A DNA stretch of 64,000 nt from Verrucomicrobiaceae bacterium. Lineage in GTDB: Bacteria; Verrucomicrobiota; Verrucomicrobiia; Verrucomicrobiales; Verrucomicrobiaceae. Shown here one piece after another: positions 43,209-51,207 of this stretch. Within the stretch, counting starts at the first letter, position 1. Each line of letters opens with the position of its first letter. The notes below the pieces were generated by a model. The model did no database searches. It had not been told where the DNA came from and saw only the letters and a list, made by a program, of their open reading frames with translations. Location: assembly GCA_024232965.1 (NCBI GenBank), contig JACKQF010000001.1, positions 186,001 through 250,000 on the forward strand, in the 5' to 3' direction. The position numbers and the translations under genes are program-made.

Positions 43209-44174
43209 ATGACCGACTCCCAGACGAAACCCTTCCGCATCGGCGTAGCCGGTGTGGGTGCCATCGGAAAAAACCACGCCCGAATCATGGGTGAGATCGC
43301 TCGCGGCAGCAATGGTGCCATCGAGTTTGCCGCAATCTTTGATACGGACAAATCCCGCGCTTCTGAGTTGGCCGAGCAATACGGTGCAGTGGTGATCGAG
43401 GATTTGGCGGAGTTTGCGTCCTTAGTCGATGCGGCGACGGTGGCTGTGCCGACGGTGTTTCATCGCGAAGTCGCAGGTGTTCTTTTGGATCAGGGGAAAC
43501 ATGTGATGGTGGAGAAACCCATCACGGAGAGCCTGCCTGAAGCTCAGGCTTTGATCGAATTGGCGCAGGCCAAAAACTGCATCCTCCAGGTGGGGCATAT
43601 TGAGCGTTTCAATCCGGTGCTGAAGCAACTGGAGGAGCGCCTGGATCAGCCGCGCTTCATCGAGACGCACCGTCTCTCGCCCTTTCCGAATCGCAGCATG
43701 GATATCGGGGTAGTTTTGGATCTGATGATTCATGACATTGAGATCGTGCTGCATTTGGTGAAGGCTCCACTGATCGACGTGGATGCCGTTGGGATTCCCG
43801 TGCTGACACGCCGCGAAGACATCGCGAATGCGCGGCTAAAGTTCGCCAACGGTTGCATCGCCAACCTCACTGCGAGCCGCGTCAGCCCTGAGAAGATGCG
43901 GAAGATTCGCGTGTTTCAGTCTAACTGCTATCTGTCGCTCGACTACCAAGAACAAAGCGGCTGGATTTATCGCAAGGACGGAATGCAGATCGTTCGGGAA
44001 GAAGTGCAGATCGAGAAAGACGAACCGCTAAAGCTCGAGATCGCAGCCTTTGTTGAGTGCTCTCGCCAAGGGAAGCGCCCCGTAGTGTCGGGCCAAGAAG
44101 GTGCTGAAGCGCTACGCTTGGCTCTGGAGATTACGGCTCAGATCGAGAAGAACCAAGCCCTCGCGACCGCCTAA
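43209..44174 (+). CDS. Gfo/Idh/MocA-family oxidoreductase, possibly GnnA-like
   Basis: A 321-aa NAD(P)-dependent sugar oxidoreductase. The N-terminal Rossmann motif is VAGVGAIGKNHARIM; the catalytic Lys lies in VMVEKPITES; the C-terminal half has ILQVGHIERFNP and DLMIHDIEIVLHLV. It lies 11 bp before lpxB. UDP-GlcNAc 3-dehydrogenases (GnnA), which feed amide-linked acyl chains into lipid A, belong to this family, so this linkage makes GnnA a reasonable hypothesis. The aminotransferase partner GnnB is not in the window. Confidence 0.85.
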   Translation: MTDSQTKPFRIGVAGVGAIGKNHARIMGEIARGSNGAIEFAAIFDTDKSRASELAEQYGAVVIEDLAEFASLVDAATVAVPTVFHREVAGVLLDQGKHVMVEKPITESLPEAQALIELAQAKNCILQVGHIERFNPVLKQLEERLDQPRFIETHRLSPFPNRSMDIGVVLDLMIHDIEIVLHLVKAPLIDVDAVGIPVLTRREDIANARLKFANGCIANLTASRVSPEKMRKIRVFQSNCYLSLDYQEQSGWIYRKDGMQIVREEVQIEKDEPLKLEIAAFVECSRQGKRPVVSGQEGAEALRLALEITAQIEKNQALATA

Positions 44175-44185
44175 TTTCTCCTCGC

Positions 44186-45313
44186 ATGCATTTGTTTTTT
44201 TGCGCTGGAGAAATTAGCGGCGATACCCACGGATCTGGCGTCATGCGCGAACTGCGCGAGGCGAATCCGGATGTGCGCTTTAGTGGTCTCGGCGGCCCTC
44301 GCATGAGGGAAGTCGGTGGTGCCGAGGTAGAAGACTGGGTGGAGACCGCAGGCGTGGTGGGATTGTGGGAGGTGCTGAAAATGTACTCATACTTTAAGCA
44401 AAAGCTCGCAGCCACCACAGAGCTGGTCCTGAAGCAGGGACCCGATGCGGTGGTGCTGGTGGATTATCCGGGCTTTAACCTACGCCTCGCTGCAGCGCTG
44501 CGCGATGCTGGCTATCGCGGCAAGCTGATCTACTACATCAGCCCGCAGGTTTGGGCCTGGAAAAAGGGGCGGGTGAAGACGATGGCGGAGTTGCTAGACC
44601 TCATGATCTGCATCTTCCCCTTTGAAAAGGAGCTCTATGAGAAGTCGGGCCTGCGCACTGAATTTGCTGGTCATCCATTGGTCGATCGCACGCTGTCGCT
44701 GCGCCGCGAATGGAAGCGCGAGCCGCGCCTGATCGGGTGGTTTCCAGGGAGTCGATCCAACGAGGTGCGACGCCTTTTTCCTGTCATGTTAGAGGCCTCT
44801 CGCGCGATTCGATTGGCGGTTCCTGACGTGCAGTTTGCGATTTCTGCAGCCAATGAACGGTTGGCTGGCGAGATGCGTGTGCTCGCAGATGCCGCACAGA
44901 TGCCCGAAGCTCGACGCTGGATCGAAGTGGGCACGGTCTATGATTTGATGCAGCGGTCTGGAGTCGCAGCGGTCGCGTCAGGCACGGCGACTTTGGAAGC
45001 TGCTTGTTTTGGGCTACCCTATTCACTGGTATATAAAGTCAGTGGGCTGACGTATTGGATCGGCAAGATGGTGGTACGAATCAAGAACCTAGGCATCGTG
45101 AACATTCTGGCCCAGCGCCAAGTGGTGCGTGAGTTGGTGCAGGCTGACCTCACTCCGGACACCTTGGCTGCCGAGATGGTCGATCTTTTGCAAAACGACG
45201 AACGCCGTCACGCACTGGAGGCGGAGTTGGCGGAGGTGGTGTCGATGCTAGGAGAAGGTGGGGCGTACGTTCGCACCGCGAAAGTCATCGAAGACTGCGT
45301 CCTTGGATCATGA
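44186..45313 (+). CDS. lpxB: Lipid-A-disaccharide synthase
   Basis: A glycosyltransferase (GT19) joining UDP-2,3-diacylglucosamine and lipid X to make the lipid A disaccharide, on the cytoplasmic side of the inner membrane. 375 aa: start FFCAGEISGDTHGSGVM, LVDYPGFNLRLA, YYISPQVWAWKKGR, GWFPGSRSNEVRRL, and VASGTATLEAA near the end. Its stop overlaps the next gene by four bases. It shows that this organism makes lipid A. Confidence 0.96.
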   Translation: MHLFFCAGEISGDTHGSGVMRELREANPDVRFSGLGGPRMREVGGAEVEDWVETAGVVGLWEVLKMYSYFKQKLAATTELVLKQGPDAVVLVDYPGFNLRLAAALRDAGYRGKLIYYISPQVWAWKKGRVKTMAELLDLMICIFPFEKELYEKSGLRTEFAGHPLVDRTLSLRREWKREPRLIGWFPGSRSNEVRRLFPVMLEASRAIRLAVPDVQFAISAANERLAGEMRVLADAAQMPEARRWIEVGTVYDLMQRSGVAAVASGTATLEAACFGLPYSLVYKVSGLTYWIGKMVVRIKNLGIVNILAQRQVVRELVQADLTPDTLAAEMVDLLQNDERRHALEAELAEVVSMLGEGGAYVRTAKVIEDCVLGS

Positions 45314-46107
45314 ACGCCGAAGACCAGCAGCAGGCAAACGCAAAGCAGGGGCGGCTGATTCGACTTCTGCTGATGACGCTGCCGATTGGCACCGTCTTGC
45401 TCGGGATCGCATCGTTTGGAATATGGATGTGGAAAAAGGATCGTGTCGAGGAGCGCGCCTTTCAATACGCCAGCGCCCTGCGGCAACCAATCAGTCTGTC
45501 GACAATGCAGCGTCACTTGGCGGTTTTGGGCGCGTTGCCTGGAGAGGGTGTTGCGCGTCTAAATGCGATCGCTGGCTATGCCGAATCCACCACAGGCCCT
45601 GAAAACATGGGCTACCAGTCGCGTCGTGTTTTTGTGGATGGCAGCAAGGATGCTGTCTCTGCGGTGGATGTGGAATTGACCGGCAAGCAGAAGCCTCGGG
45701 ATGTGGTGCTGCTCTTGGTGATGCCGGGTGGTCAGATGCTGGCGCCGATGGAGGAGAACAGTGCCATCGCGGGCCTGCTGACTCTGGCGCACGAGATCAC
45801 CGGCGAGCCGACGATCCGTACCGTCCGGATGGCCATCGTGCCGATGCCAGGTGTCCTGCCGGGATGGCAGGACGCAACGGACATGCTCAAGCGGCTGGGG
45901 CGCGAGGCGGAGCAACGGCGGGAGCGAATCACGCATCTCATCACTTTGGGACCGGAGCCTGCCGGAGTGGATTTGGGGGCGGTTTTTCAGGCGGCACAGC
46001 GCGGAACGGTGATCAAGCACCGGGCTGTCCCATTGGATCCCGCCGCCACGGTGCCAATGCTGAAGGCGCTAAAGCAAGAGTTGCTGCAGCTGGGGAACGC
46101 GCTCTGA
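45310..46107 (+). CDS. Membrane-anchored degenerate M28-peptidase-like protein
   Basis: 265 aa. One N-terminal membrane segment (about residues 18-40) precedes a periplasmic domain. From about residue 85 the strand order (RRVFVDG, VDVELTGKQKPRDVVLLLVM, then ENSAIAGLLTLAHEITGE, TIRTVRMAIVPM) follows M28 aminopeptidases, but their metal ligands (H-x-D, then D-D before the helix) are missing; the equivalent stretches read MPGGQ and EENS. I infer an inactive relative. The gene overlaps lpxB by four bases. Confidence in the fold is moderate. Confidence 0.6.
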   Translation: MNAEDQQQANAKQGRLIRLLLMTLPIGTVLLGIASFGIWMWKKDRVEERAFQYASALRQPISLSTMQRHLAVLGALPGEGVARLNAIAGYAESTTGPENMGYQSRRVFVDGSKDAVSAVDVELTGKQKPRDVVLLLVMPGGQMLAPMEENSAIAGLLTLAHEITGEPTIRTVRMAIVPMPGVLPGWQDATDMLKRLGREAEQRRERITHLITLGPEPAGVDLGAVFQAAQRGTVIKHRAVPLDPAATVPMLKALKQELLQLGNAL

Positions 46108-46209
46108 CGGTCAAACTGGGAGCAATGGACCCGCTGCCCATAGCTGGGATTTTTCGGGAGTGCGTTTTTTTATTCGCTAGGCACCTGGGGCTGTGTATGA
46201 ATTCCGGCC

Positions 46210-47151
46210 ATGAACTGGCGATTGATGACTCCTTTAGTAGCGGTGGTGGCAGTGATTGGGGCGGCTTTGGCTGCTCCGACTGAGGTGACCCGCAAAATTC
46301 TTTTTTTCTCCAAATCGAGCGGCTATGAGCACGCGGTGATCTCGTGGAAAGATGGGAAGCCGAGCTATGCGGAAAAGATTTTGCTGGAATTGGGCGAGAA
46401 AAATGGCTGGGAGTTCACCTTCTCCAAGGATGGCTCTAAGTTCAGCAAGGACTACTTGGCGCAGTTTGATGCCGTGTTCTTTTACACGACGGGAAATCTG
46501 ATGGAAGCAGGAACGGATGGCAATCCACCAATGTCCGCTGAGGGTAAGCAGGCGCTCTTTGATTATGTGAAGAGCGGCAAGGGGTTCGTCGGTACCCACT
46601 CGGCCAGCGACACATTCCACACGGCCAATGAGGCGCTCAAGGGGCCGGATCGTTACCTGAATCATGGTGCAGAAGCTGATGCGTATGTGCGGTTCCTTGG
46701 CGGTGAATTCATCAAGCATGGTGCGCAGCAAGAGGCCAAGAACACGGTCATTGATCCGAAGTTCCCTGGTTTTGAGAAGGTGGGGGCGGAGTTCAGCTTC
46801 CCGGAAGAGTGGTATTCGCTGAAGGACTTCTCCTCCGATATCCACGTGCTGACCGTGATTGATGCACCGTCCATGAAGGGCGATGAATATGCCCGTCCTG
46901 CGTATCCGAATACTTGGGCGCGCAAAGAGGGTGAGGGTCGCGTTTTTTACACCTCTATGGGCCATCGCGAGGACGTTTGGACGAATCCGATTTTCCAGGA
47001 CATCCTAGTGGGTGGCGTCAAGTGGGCGCTGGGCGATGTGCAGGCTGAAGTGCCCGCCAACCTTGAAACCGCAGCTCCTGGGGCGATGACAAATCCGCCC
47101 TACGTTGAGCCGAAACCAAAGCCAGTGAAGCCGAAAGCAGCGGCCAAATAA
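46210..47151 (+). CDS. ThuA-like domain protein, exported
   Basis: 313 aa with a short signal peptide (MNWRLMTPLVAVVAVIGAAL, cut near AAP). The ThuA/glutamine amidotransferase-like flavodoxin fold shows in TRKILFFSKSSGYEHAVISW, FDAVFFYTTGNLMEAG, GKGFVGTHSASDTFH, and GRVFYTSMGHREDVW near the end. In this phylum such proteins often sit with heme and DUF1080 genes of sugar metabolism; here it is alone before hisD. Its activity is not established. A Lys/Pro-rich tail closes the protein. Confidence 0.9.
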   Translation: MNWRLMTPLVAVVAVIGAALAAPTEVTRKILFFSKSSGYEHAVISWKDGKPSYAEKILLELGEKNGWEFTFSKDGSKFSKDYLAQFDAVFFYTTGNLMEAGTDGNPPMSAEGKQALFDYVKSGKGFVGTHSASDTFHTANEALKGPDRYLNHGAEADAYVRFLGGEFIKHGAQQEAKNTVIDPKFPGFEKVGAEFSFPEEWYSLKDFSSDIHVLTVIDAPSMKGDEYARPAYPNTWARKEGEGRVFYTSMGHREDVWTNPIFQDILVGGVKWALGDVQAEVPANLETAAPGAMTNPPYVEPKPKPVKPKAAAK

Positions 47152-47178
47152 GTGCTGCCGCGCGTTTGAGATACTGAG

Positions 47179-48492
47179 ATGAAGGTAATCCGATTTGATG
47201 AGCCAGGCTATGAAGAGGCACTGGCCGCGCTGGACCGTCGCGCTGAGGCTTCTGCCGCTGTGCGCGAGGTAGTGACGAGTGTTGTTGACGCGATCCGCGA
47301 GCGCGGCGATGCAGCGCTGCTGGAGTTCACAGCAAAGTTTGACGGTGTCCAACTCTCCGTCGATGGGCTCCGTGTATCGCAAGCGGAACTTGATGAGGCC
47401 TGGATCGCTGCAGGCTCTGCTGAAACTGCCCCGGGAGGACTGACCATGCAGCAGGCCCTTGAGGCGTCGCACCGCAATGTTTTTGAGTTCGCGCGTCGCA
47501 GTCTGCGTCAGGATTGGTCCATGACCAATGAGCAGGGTGCTGAGGTGGGCGAAGTTTTTCATCCCTTCCAACGTGTTGGCGTCTATGTGCCGGGCGGCAC
47601 GGCTCCGCTGGTATCGACCGCGATGATGACGGTGACCCTGGCCGCAGCGGCTGGTGTGCCGGAGATCGTCGTGTGCACTCCTTGTGGTCGCGACGGGACG
47701 GTGAATGCCGCCCTGTTGGCTGCATTGAAATTGGCCGGTGCCACAGAGGTTTATAAAGTCGGCGGTGCGCAGGCGATCGCTGCGATGGCTTTTGGCACGG
47801 CGACGATCCGTCCCGTAGCGAAAATTTTTGGTCCTGGAAATAGCTACGTCGTCGAAGCAAAACGCCAGACCTTCGGCGTCGTTTCCATCGACCTCCTGCC
47901 GGGTCCGAGCGAGGTGATGATCCTGGCGGATCGCTCTGGCGATGCTCGGATGTTGGCTGCGGATGTGTTGGCGCAGGCGGAGCATGGTAAAGACAGTCAG
48001 GCGGGTTTTGTGACCGATGACGCCGCTCTGCTGGAGGCCGTGATGGCCGAGGTGGAGCGCCAGGCTGAGACCCTGAGCCGTCAGGCAATGCTCCGTCCCG
48101 TGCTTGATAAAGGTGTGTTCTTCATCCTGGCACCGAGCCTGATGGCCGGGGCGGATTTGGTCAATGCCTACGCGCCGGAGCATCTCTGTTTGGTCGTTGA
48201 GGACGAGGCCTCCGTGCTAGCCCGCATTCGCACTGCTGGGGCGATCTTTTTGGGCAACGCGTCGCCGGTGGCGGTGGGGGATTTCTTGGCGGGGCCGAGT
48301 CATACGTTACCGACGGGCGGGGCCGGGAAGTCCTTCCCCGGGCTCACTGCAGACATGTTTCAGCGTCGCACCAGCATCATCCGGCTCAGCCGGGAGAGTT
48401 GCGAGAAGTCGGAACCTATTGTCAGTGCGTTTGCGGCGATGGAGGGACTCGACGCCCACGGGAACTCGGTGAGCGTGCGAGTCTCAGGGTAG
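47179..48492 (+). CDS. hisD: Histidinol dehydrogenase
   Basis: The last two steps of histidine synthesis: oxidation of histidinol to histidine with two NAD. The 437-aa zinc enzyme has RVGVYVPGGTAPLVSTAMM, VGGAQAIAAMAFGTATI, GPGNSYVVEAKR, DLLPGPSEVMILAD, and the C-terminal HTLPTGGAGKSFPGL. It is 27 bp after the ThuA gene. No other his gene is here. Confidence 0.97.
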   Translation: MKVIRFDEPGYEEALAALDRRAEASAAVREVVTSVVDAIRERGDAALLEFTAKFDGVQLSVDGLRVSQAELDEAWIAAGSAETAPGGLTMQQALEASHRNVFEFARRSLRQDWSMTNEQGAEVGEVFHPFQRVGVYVPGGTAPLVSTAMMTVTLAAAAGVPEIVVCTPCGRDGTVNAALLAALKLAGATEVYKVGGAQAIAAMAFGTATIRPVAKIFGPGNSYVVEAKRQTFGVVSIDLLPGPSEVMILADRSGDARMLAADVLAQAEHGKDSQAGFVTDDAALLEAVMAEVERQAETLSRQAMLRPVLDKGVFFILAPSLMAGADLVNAYAPEHLCLVVEDEASVLARIRTAGAIFLGNASPVAVGDFLAGPSHTLPTGGAGKSFPGLTADMFQRRTSIIRLSRESCEKSEPIVSAFAAMEGLDAHGNSVSVRVSG

Positions 48493-48647
48493 TGGTTCGG
48501 CACATCCATCGTGCGGTGACGGGCTCCGCTGTTCCTGCGCTTGCGATGGGGTTAAGGTGTGCTTGGATTGCGGCGTGAGGACTCCCACCGCTAAATCGGT
48601 TGCGATTAGGCGACTTTGGCCTTTTGTTGGCCGCAGTTAAACCATTG

Positions 48648-49499
48648 ATGCCCCTGTTCAATTTTATGCTCACTCTATCTCGTCGGAATTGGATGCGTCG
48701 GCTTGGCGCTGCGTTGGTTCTGCTGGCGGCTTGCCAGACATCGTTGCGTGCCCAGGGCAGCTCGGAGGGGGTCCAGGAGTTTGATCCGCAGGCTTTCCCC
48801 GGCTATGTGGTCGATGACGTTGTGGTTCCAGTGCCGAGCGAGGTCTTTTCTGTGTTGGATAAATTGGGCGAGCCCAATTGGAAGCAGGAGATCCGCAAGA
48901 TAGACATGCCAAGTACGGGCGACCGCACCCTTCTGGCGTTGATGTTTGGCACTGTGGTGGCAGAGGGCTTTGTTGCTGTGCAGGCGGAGGACCGACAGTC
49001 CGTGCAGGACATCGGTCGCGAGGTCATCAGCCTGTCGAAAAATCTTGGACTCAGCAAATCGGTGCTGCCTCACGCTCAGGCCATTTTGGATGCTGCTGAC
49101 CGCGATGACTGGTCGTCCATTCGCAAGGAATTTGACCGCACCCAAAAGACGGTGCAGGACCAGATGGAGAAAATGAAGGACGCGGATCTCTCTCAATGTG
49201 TGAGTATGGGCGGTTGGCTGCGCGGAACGACGACTGTCACCTCCATAATCAACAAAGCTTTCTCAGCAGATCGCGCAGAACTTTTGAATCAGCCGATGCT
49301 GGTGGAGCACTTCATTGCGGCCATATCCAAGATGCCAGAGGGCACCCGCAAGCACGGACAGATCGTGAAGATTTTGGCTGGGCTGAAGGATGTGCTGGCT
49401 CGCATGGAGTCAGCGGTGGATGGTTTTAGCCACGAGTCCGTGGAAAAAATTGGCGGTGTTTGCAGCAGCTTGCTCACCGACATCCGCACCGGCAAGTGA
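48648..49499 (+). CDS. Exported protein, probable lipoprotein, unknown function
   Basis: About 283 aa. The N-terminus has a basic part (RRNWMRRLG) and a hydrophobic run ending LLAACQTSL; L-A-A-C fits a lipobox. The mature part is helical and Leu/Lys/Asp-rich (IGREVISLSKNLGLSKSVL, IRKEFDRTQKTVQDQMEKMK), with GWLRGTTTVTSIINKAF in the middle. No family is recognised. Several ATG codons (48600, 48648, 48666, 48693) could begin it; 48648 is a compromise. It precedes another exported unknown protein and may form a pair with it. Confidence 0.65.
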   Translation: MPLFNFMLTLSRRNWMRRLGAALVLLAACQTSLRAQGSSEGVQEFDPQAFPGYVVDDVVVPVPSEVFSVLDKLGEPNWKQEIRKIDMPSTGDRTLLALMFGTVVAEGFVAVQAEDRQSVQDIGREVISLSKNLGLSKSVLPHAQAILDAADRDDWSSIRKEFDRTQKTVQDQMEKMKDADLSQCVSMGGWLRGTTTVTSIINKAFSADRAELLNQPMLVEHFIAAISKMPEGTRKHGQIVKILAGLKDVLARMESAVDGFSHESVEKIGGVCSSLLTDIRTGK

Positions 49500-49550
49500 C
49501 TGACCGGGCTGACGGCACATAGGACAACATTTACTCCGAGGCTCTGCACG

Positions 49551-50009
49551 ATGAATCTGAAACCAATACTTCTCCGGCGATCGCTCTTGACGTCTGCATG
49601 CGCTGCGGTTCTGGCCTTTGTTGGCCCTGCTGTGGCGACAGTCGATGACGCCCACTCCTTTGCTATGGAGGCTGCCCAGTCCTTTGTGGATCAGGGCTTT
49701 ATCGTGCGCGAGGACTACTGGAATGGGGAGGTCAAGAGTGGTCAGAAACTCATGGTCCGCCACCAACTCTTCAAAGGTAACGAGTACGCCTTTTGGCTCG
49801 GTACGGCCAATGACGGTGTGGATCTCGAACTGAAAATCTACGATGAAAAAGGCAAGTCCATTGAGATGGATCGCAAGGTGGACAAGAACAGCATGTTCGT
49901 ATCCGTCCGAGTGAATCCGCCGAAAACTGGCACCTACACGCTAGTCTTCTCGTTGAAGAGTCACTCGGAAAAGAGTGTCTTCTGGGCACTGGCCTACGGC
50001 TACCGTTAA
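49551..50009 (+). CDS. Small exported protein of unknown function
   Basis: 152 aa with a signal peptide (MNLKPILLRRSLLTSACAAV, cut near VAT). The mature domain is beta-sandwich-like (GQKLMVRHQLFKGNEYAFWL, LELKIYDEKGKS, FVSVRVNPPKTGTYTLVFSL), similar in layout to pre-peptidase C-terminal/PPC-like domains. No catalytic residues are seen. It lies 51 bp after the probable lipoprotein gene. Confidence 0.65.
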   Translation: MNLKPILLRRSLLTSACAAVLAFVGPAVATVDDAHSFAMEAAQSFVDQGFIVREDYWNGEVKSGQKLMVRHQLFKGNEYAFWLGTANDGVDLELKIYDEKGKSIEMDRKVDKNSMFVSVRVNPPKTGTYTLVFSLKSHSEKSVFWALAYGYR

Positions 50010-50133
50010 ATCCCTCCGGGATGAACCCCGCCCCAATTGCCACGAACTGCGCGTAGCCGAATGAGCTGACTCGCAGCATCGTTTGGCGTGTCTGAATCAT
50101 TCCGCCTTTTTCCCTTCTTTCTTTTCTACGATC

Positions 50134-51168
50134 ATGCCGGTCGAAACGCTCACTTACGAAACACCGCAATTTCTCCATAGCCTCCTGGGCAACGACATCA
50201 CGTCACTGAGACGCCTTGAGGAGGCCTTCAACGTCAAAGCCACCAGCCGCGAGGGCTGGGTTCGCCTGGAAGGGGATGCTCCCCAGATACAGGCTGCCCG
50301 TGAAGCCCTGTCTCAGCTCGAAAAAGTCCGTCGTCAGGGAGGGGAAATCACGCCGGAGATGGTCAGGCTTGTTTCTCAGAGCCTCAGCGAGACGCTGACC
50401 AGCGGGGGAGTCGAACCCGCAACCAAGATGCTCTCTCTGAAGCGCCAGGGCAGTGCTCGCAGGCCTGGTGTGATGGCCAAGACTCGTGGCCAGATCGATT
50501 ACCTCCAGGCCATGCAGGACCACGAGGTGGTTTTTGGGATCGGCCCGGCTGGAACGGGCAAGACCTACCTTGCGATGGCCCATGGTCTGCACCTCCTGCG
50601 CGAAAAAGCGGTGCAGCGCCTCGTGCTGACGCGGCCCGCCGTCGAGGCGGGGGAAGCGTTGGGTTTTTTGCCTGGAGATCTCAAAGAGAAGATCTTTCCC
50701 TACCTGCGACCTCTGTATGATGCGCTCTATGATATGGTGGACCCCGATGAGGCGGAGCGGTTGATCGAGCGCGGCAGCATCGAAATCGCCCCCTTGGCCT
50801 ACATGCGCGGCAGAACGCTGAAGAATGCCTTCATCATCCTGGATGAATCCCAAAACACGACCACGGAACAGATGCTCATGTTCCTGACCCGGCTTGGCGA
50901 AGGGGCACGCTGCGTCGTCACGGGAGATCCTTCTCAGATCGATCTGCGGCGCGGAGTTGCTTCTGGTCTCAAGGAGGCGATGACTGTGCTGGAGGCGGTC
51001 GAAGGGGTAAAATTCGTTCGGTTCGCGACCGGTGACGTCGTTCGCCTAGAAGTGGTGCAGAGGATCATATCTGCCTACCAAAACCATAGAAATGGTAAAA
51101 AATCAGAATATTCAAAGGGTATTTCCGGGTTGGGAGAGGGCAATCAGGCTTGTTCCCCTGGCAATTGA
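50134..51168 (+). CDS. ybeZ: PhoH family ATPase (YbeZ-like)
   Basis: 344 aa. An N-terminal KH-like region (NDITSLRRLEEAFNVKATSRE) precedes the PhoH ATPase: Walker A FGIGPAGTGKT, LTRPAVEAGEALGFLPGDL, Walker B FIILDESQNTT, and VVTGDPSQIDLRRGVASGL. In many bacteria PhoH works with the endonuclease YbeY in rRNA maturation and RNA turnover. The gene order phoH - HD phosphodiesterase - ybeY here is the one commonly conserved. ATG at 50134 is chosen because the frame upstream has no coding character. Confidence 0.95.
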   Translation: MPVETLTYETPQFLHSLLGNDITSLRRLEEAFNVKATSREGWVRLEGDAPQIQAAREALSQLEKVRRQGGEITPEMVRLVSQSLSETLTSGGVEPATKMLSLKRQGSARRPGVMAKTRGQIDYLQAMQDHEVVFGIGPAGTGKTYLAMAHGLHLLREKAVQRLVLTRPAVEAGEALGFLPGDLKEKIFPYLRPLYDALYDMVDPDEAERLIERGSIEIAPLAYMRGRTLKNAFIILDESQNTTTEQMLMFLTRLGEGARCVVTGDPSQIDLRRGVASGLKEAMTVLEAVEGVKFVRFATGDVVRLEVVQRIISAYQNHRNGKKSEYSKGISGLGEGNQACSPGN

Positions 51169-51207
51169 TGCTAGTGTTTGCCTCCGGGGACTCCCCGATT
51201 TGACACG

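Noticed and set aside
47005..48183. 392-codon frame antisense to hisD
   Set aside because: It is His/Arg/Ser-rich and has no domain; hisD on the other strand has every family motif.
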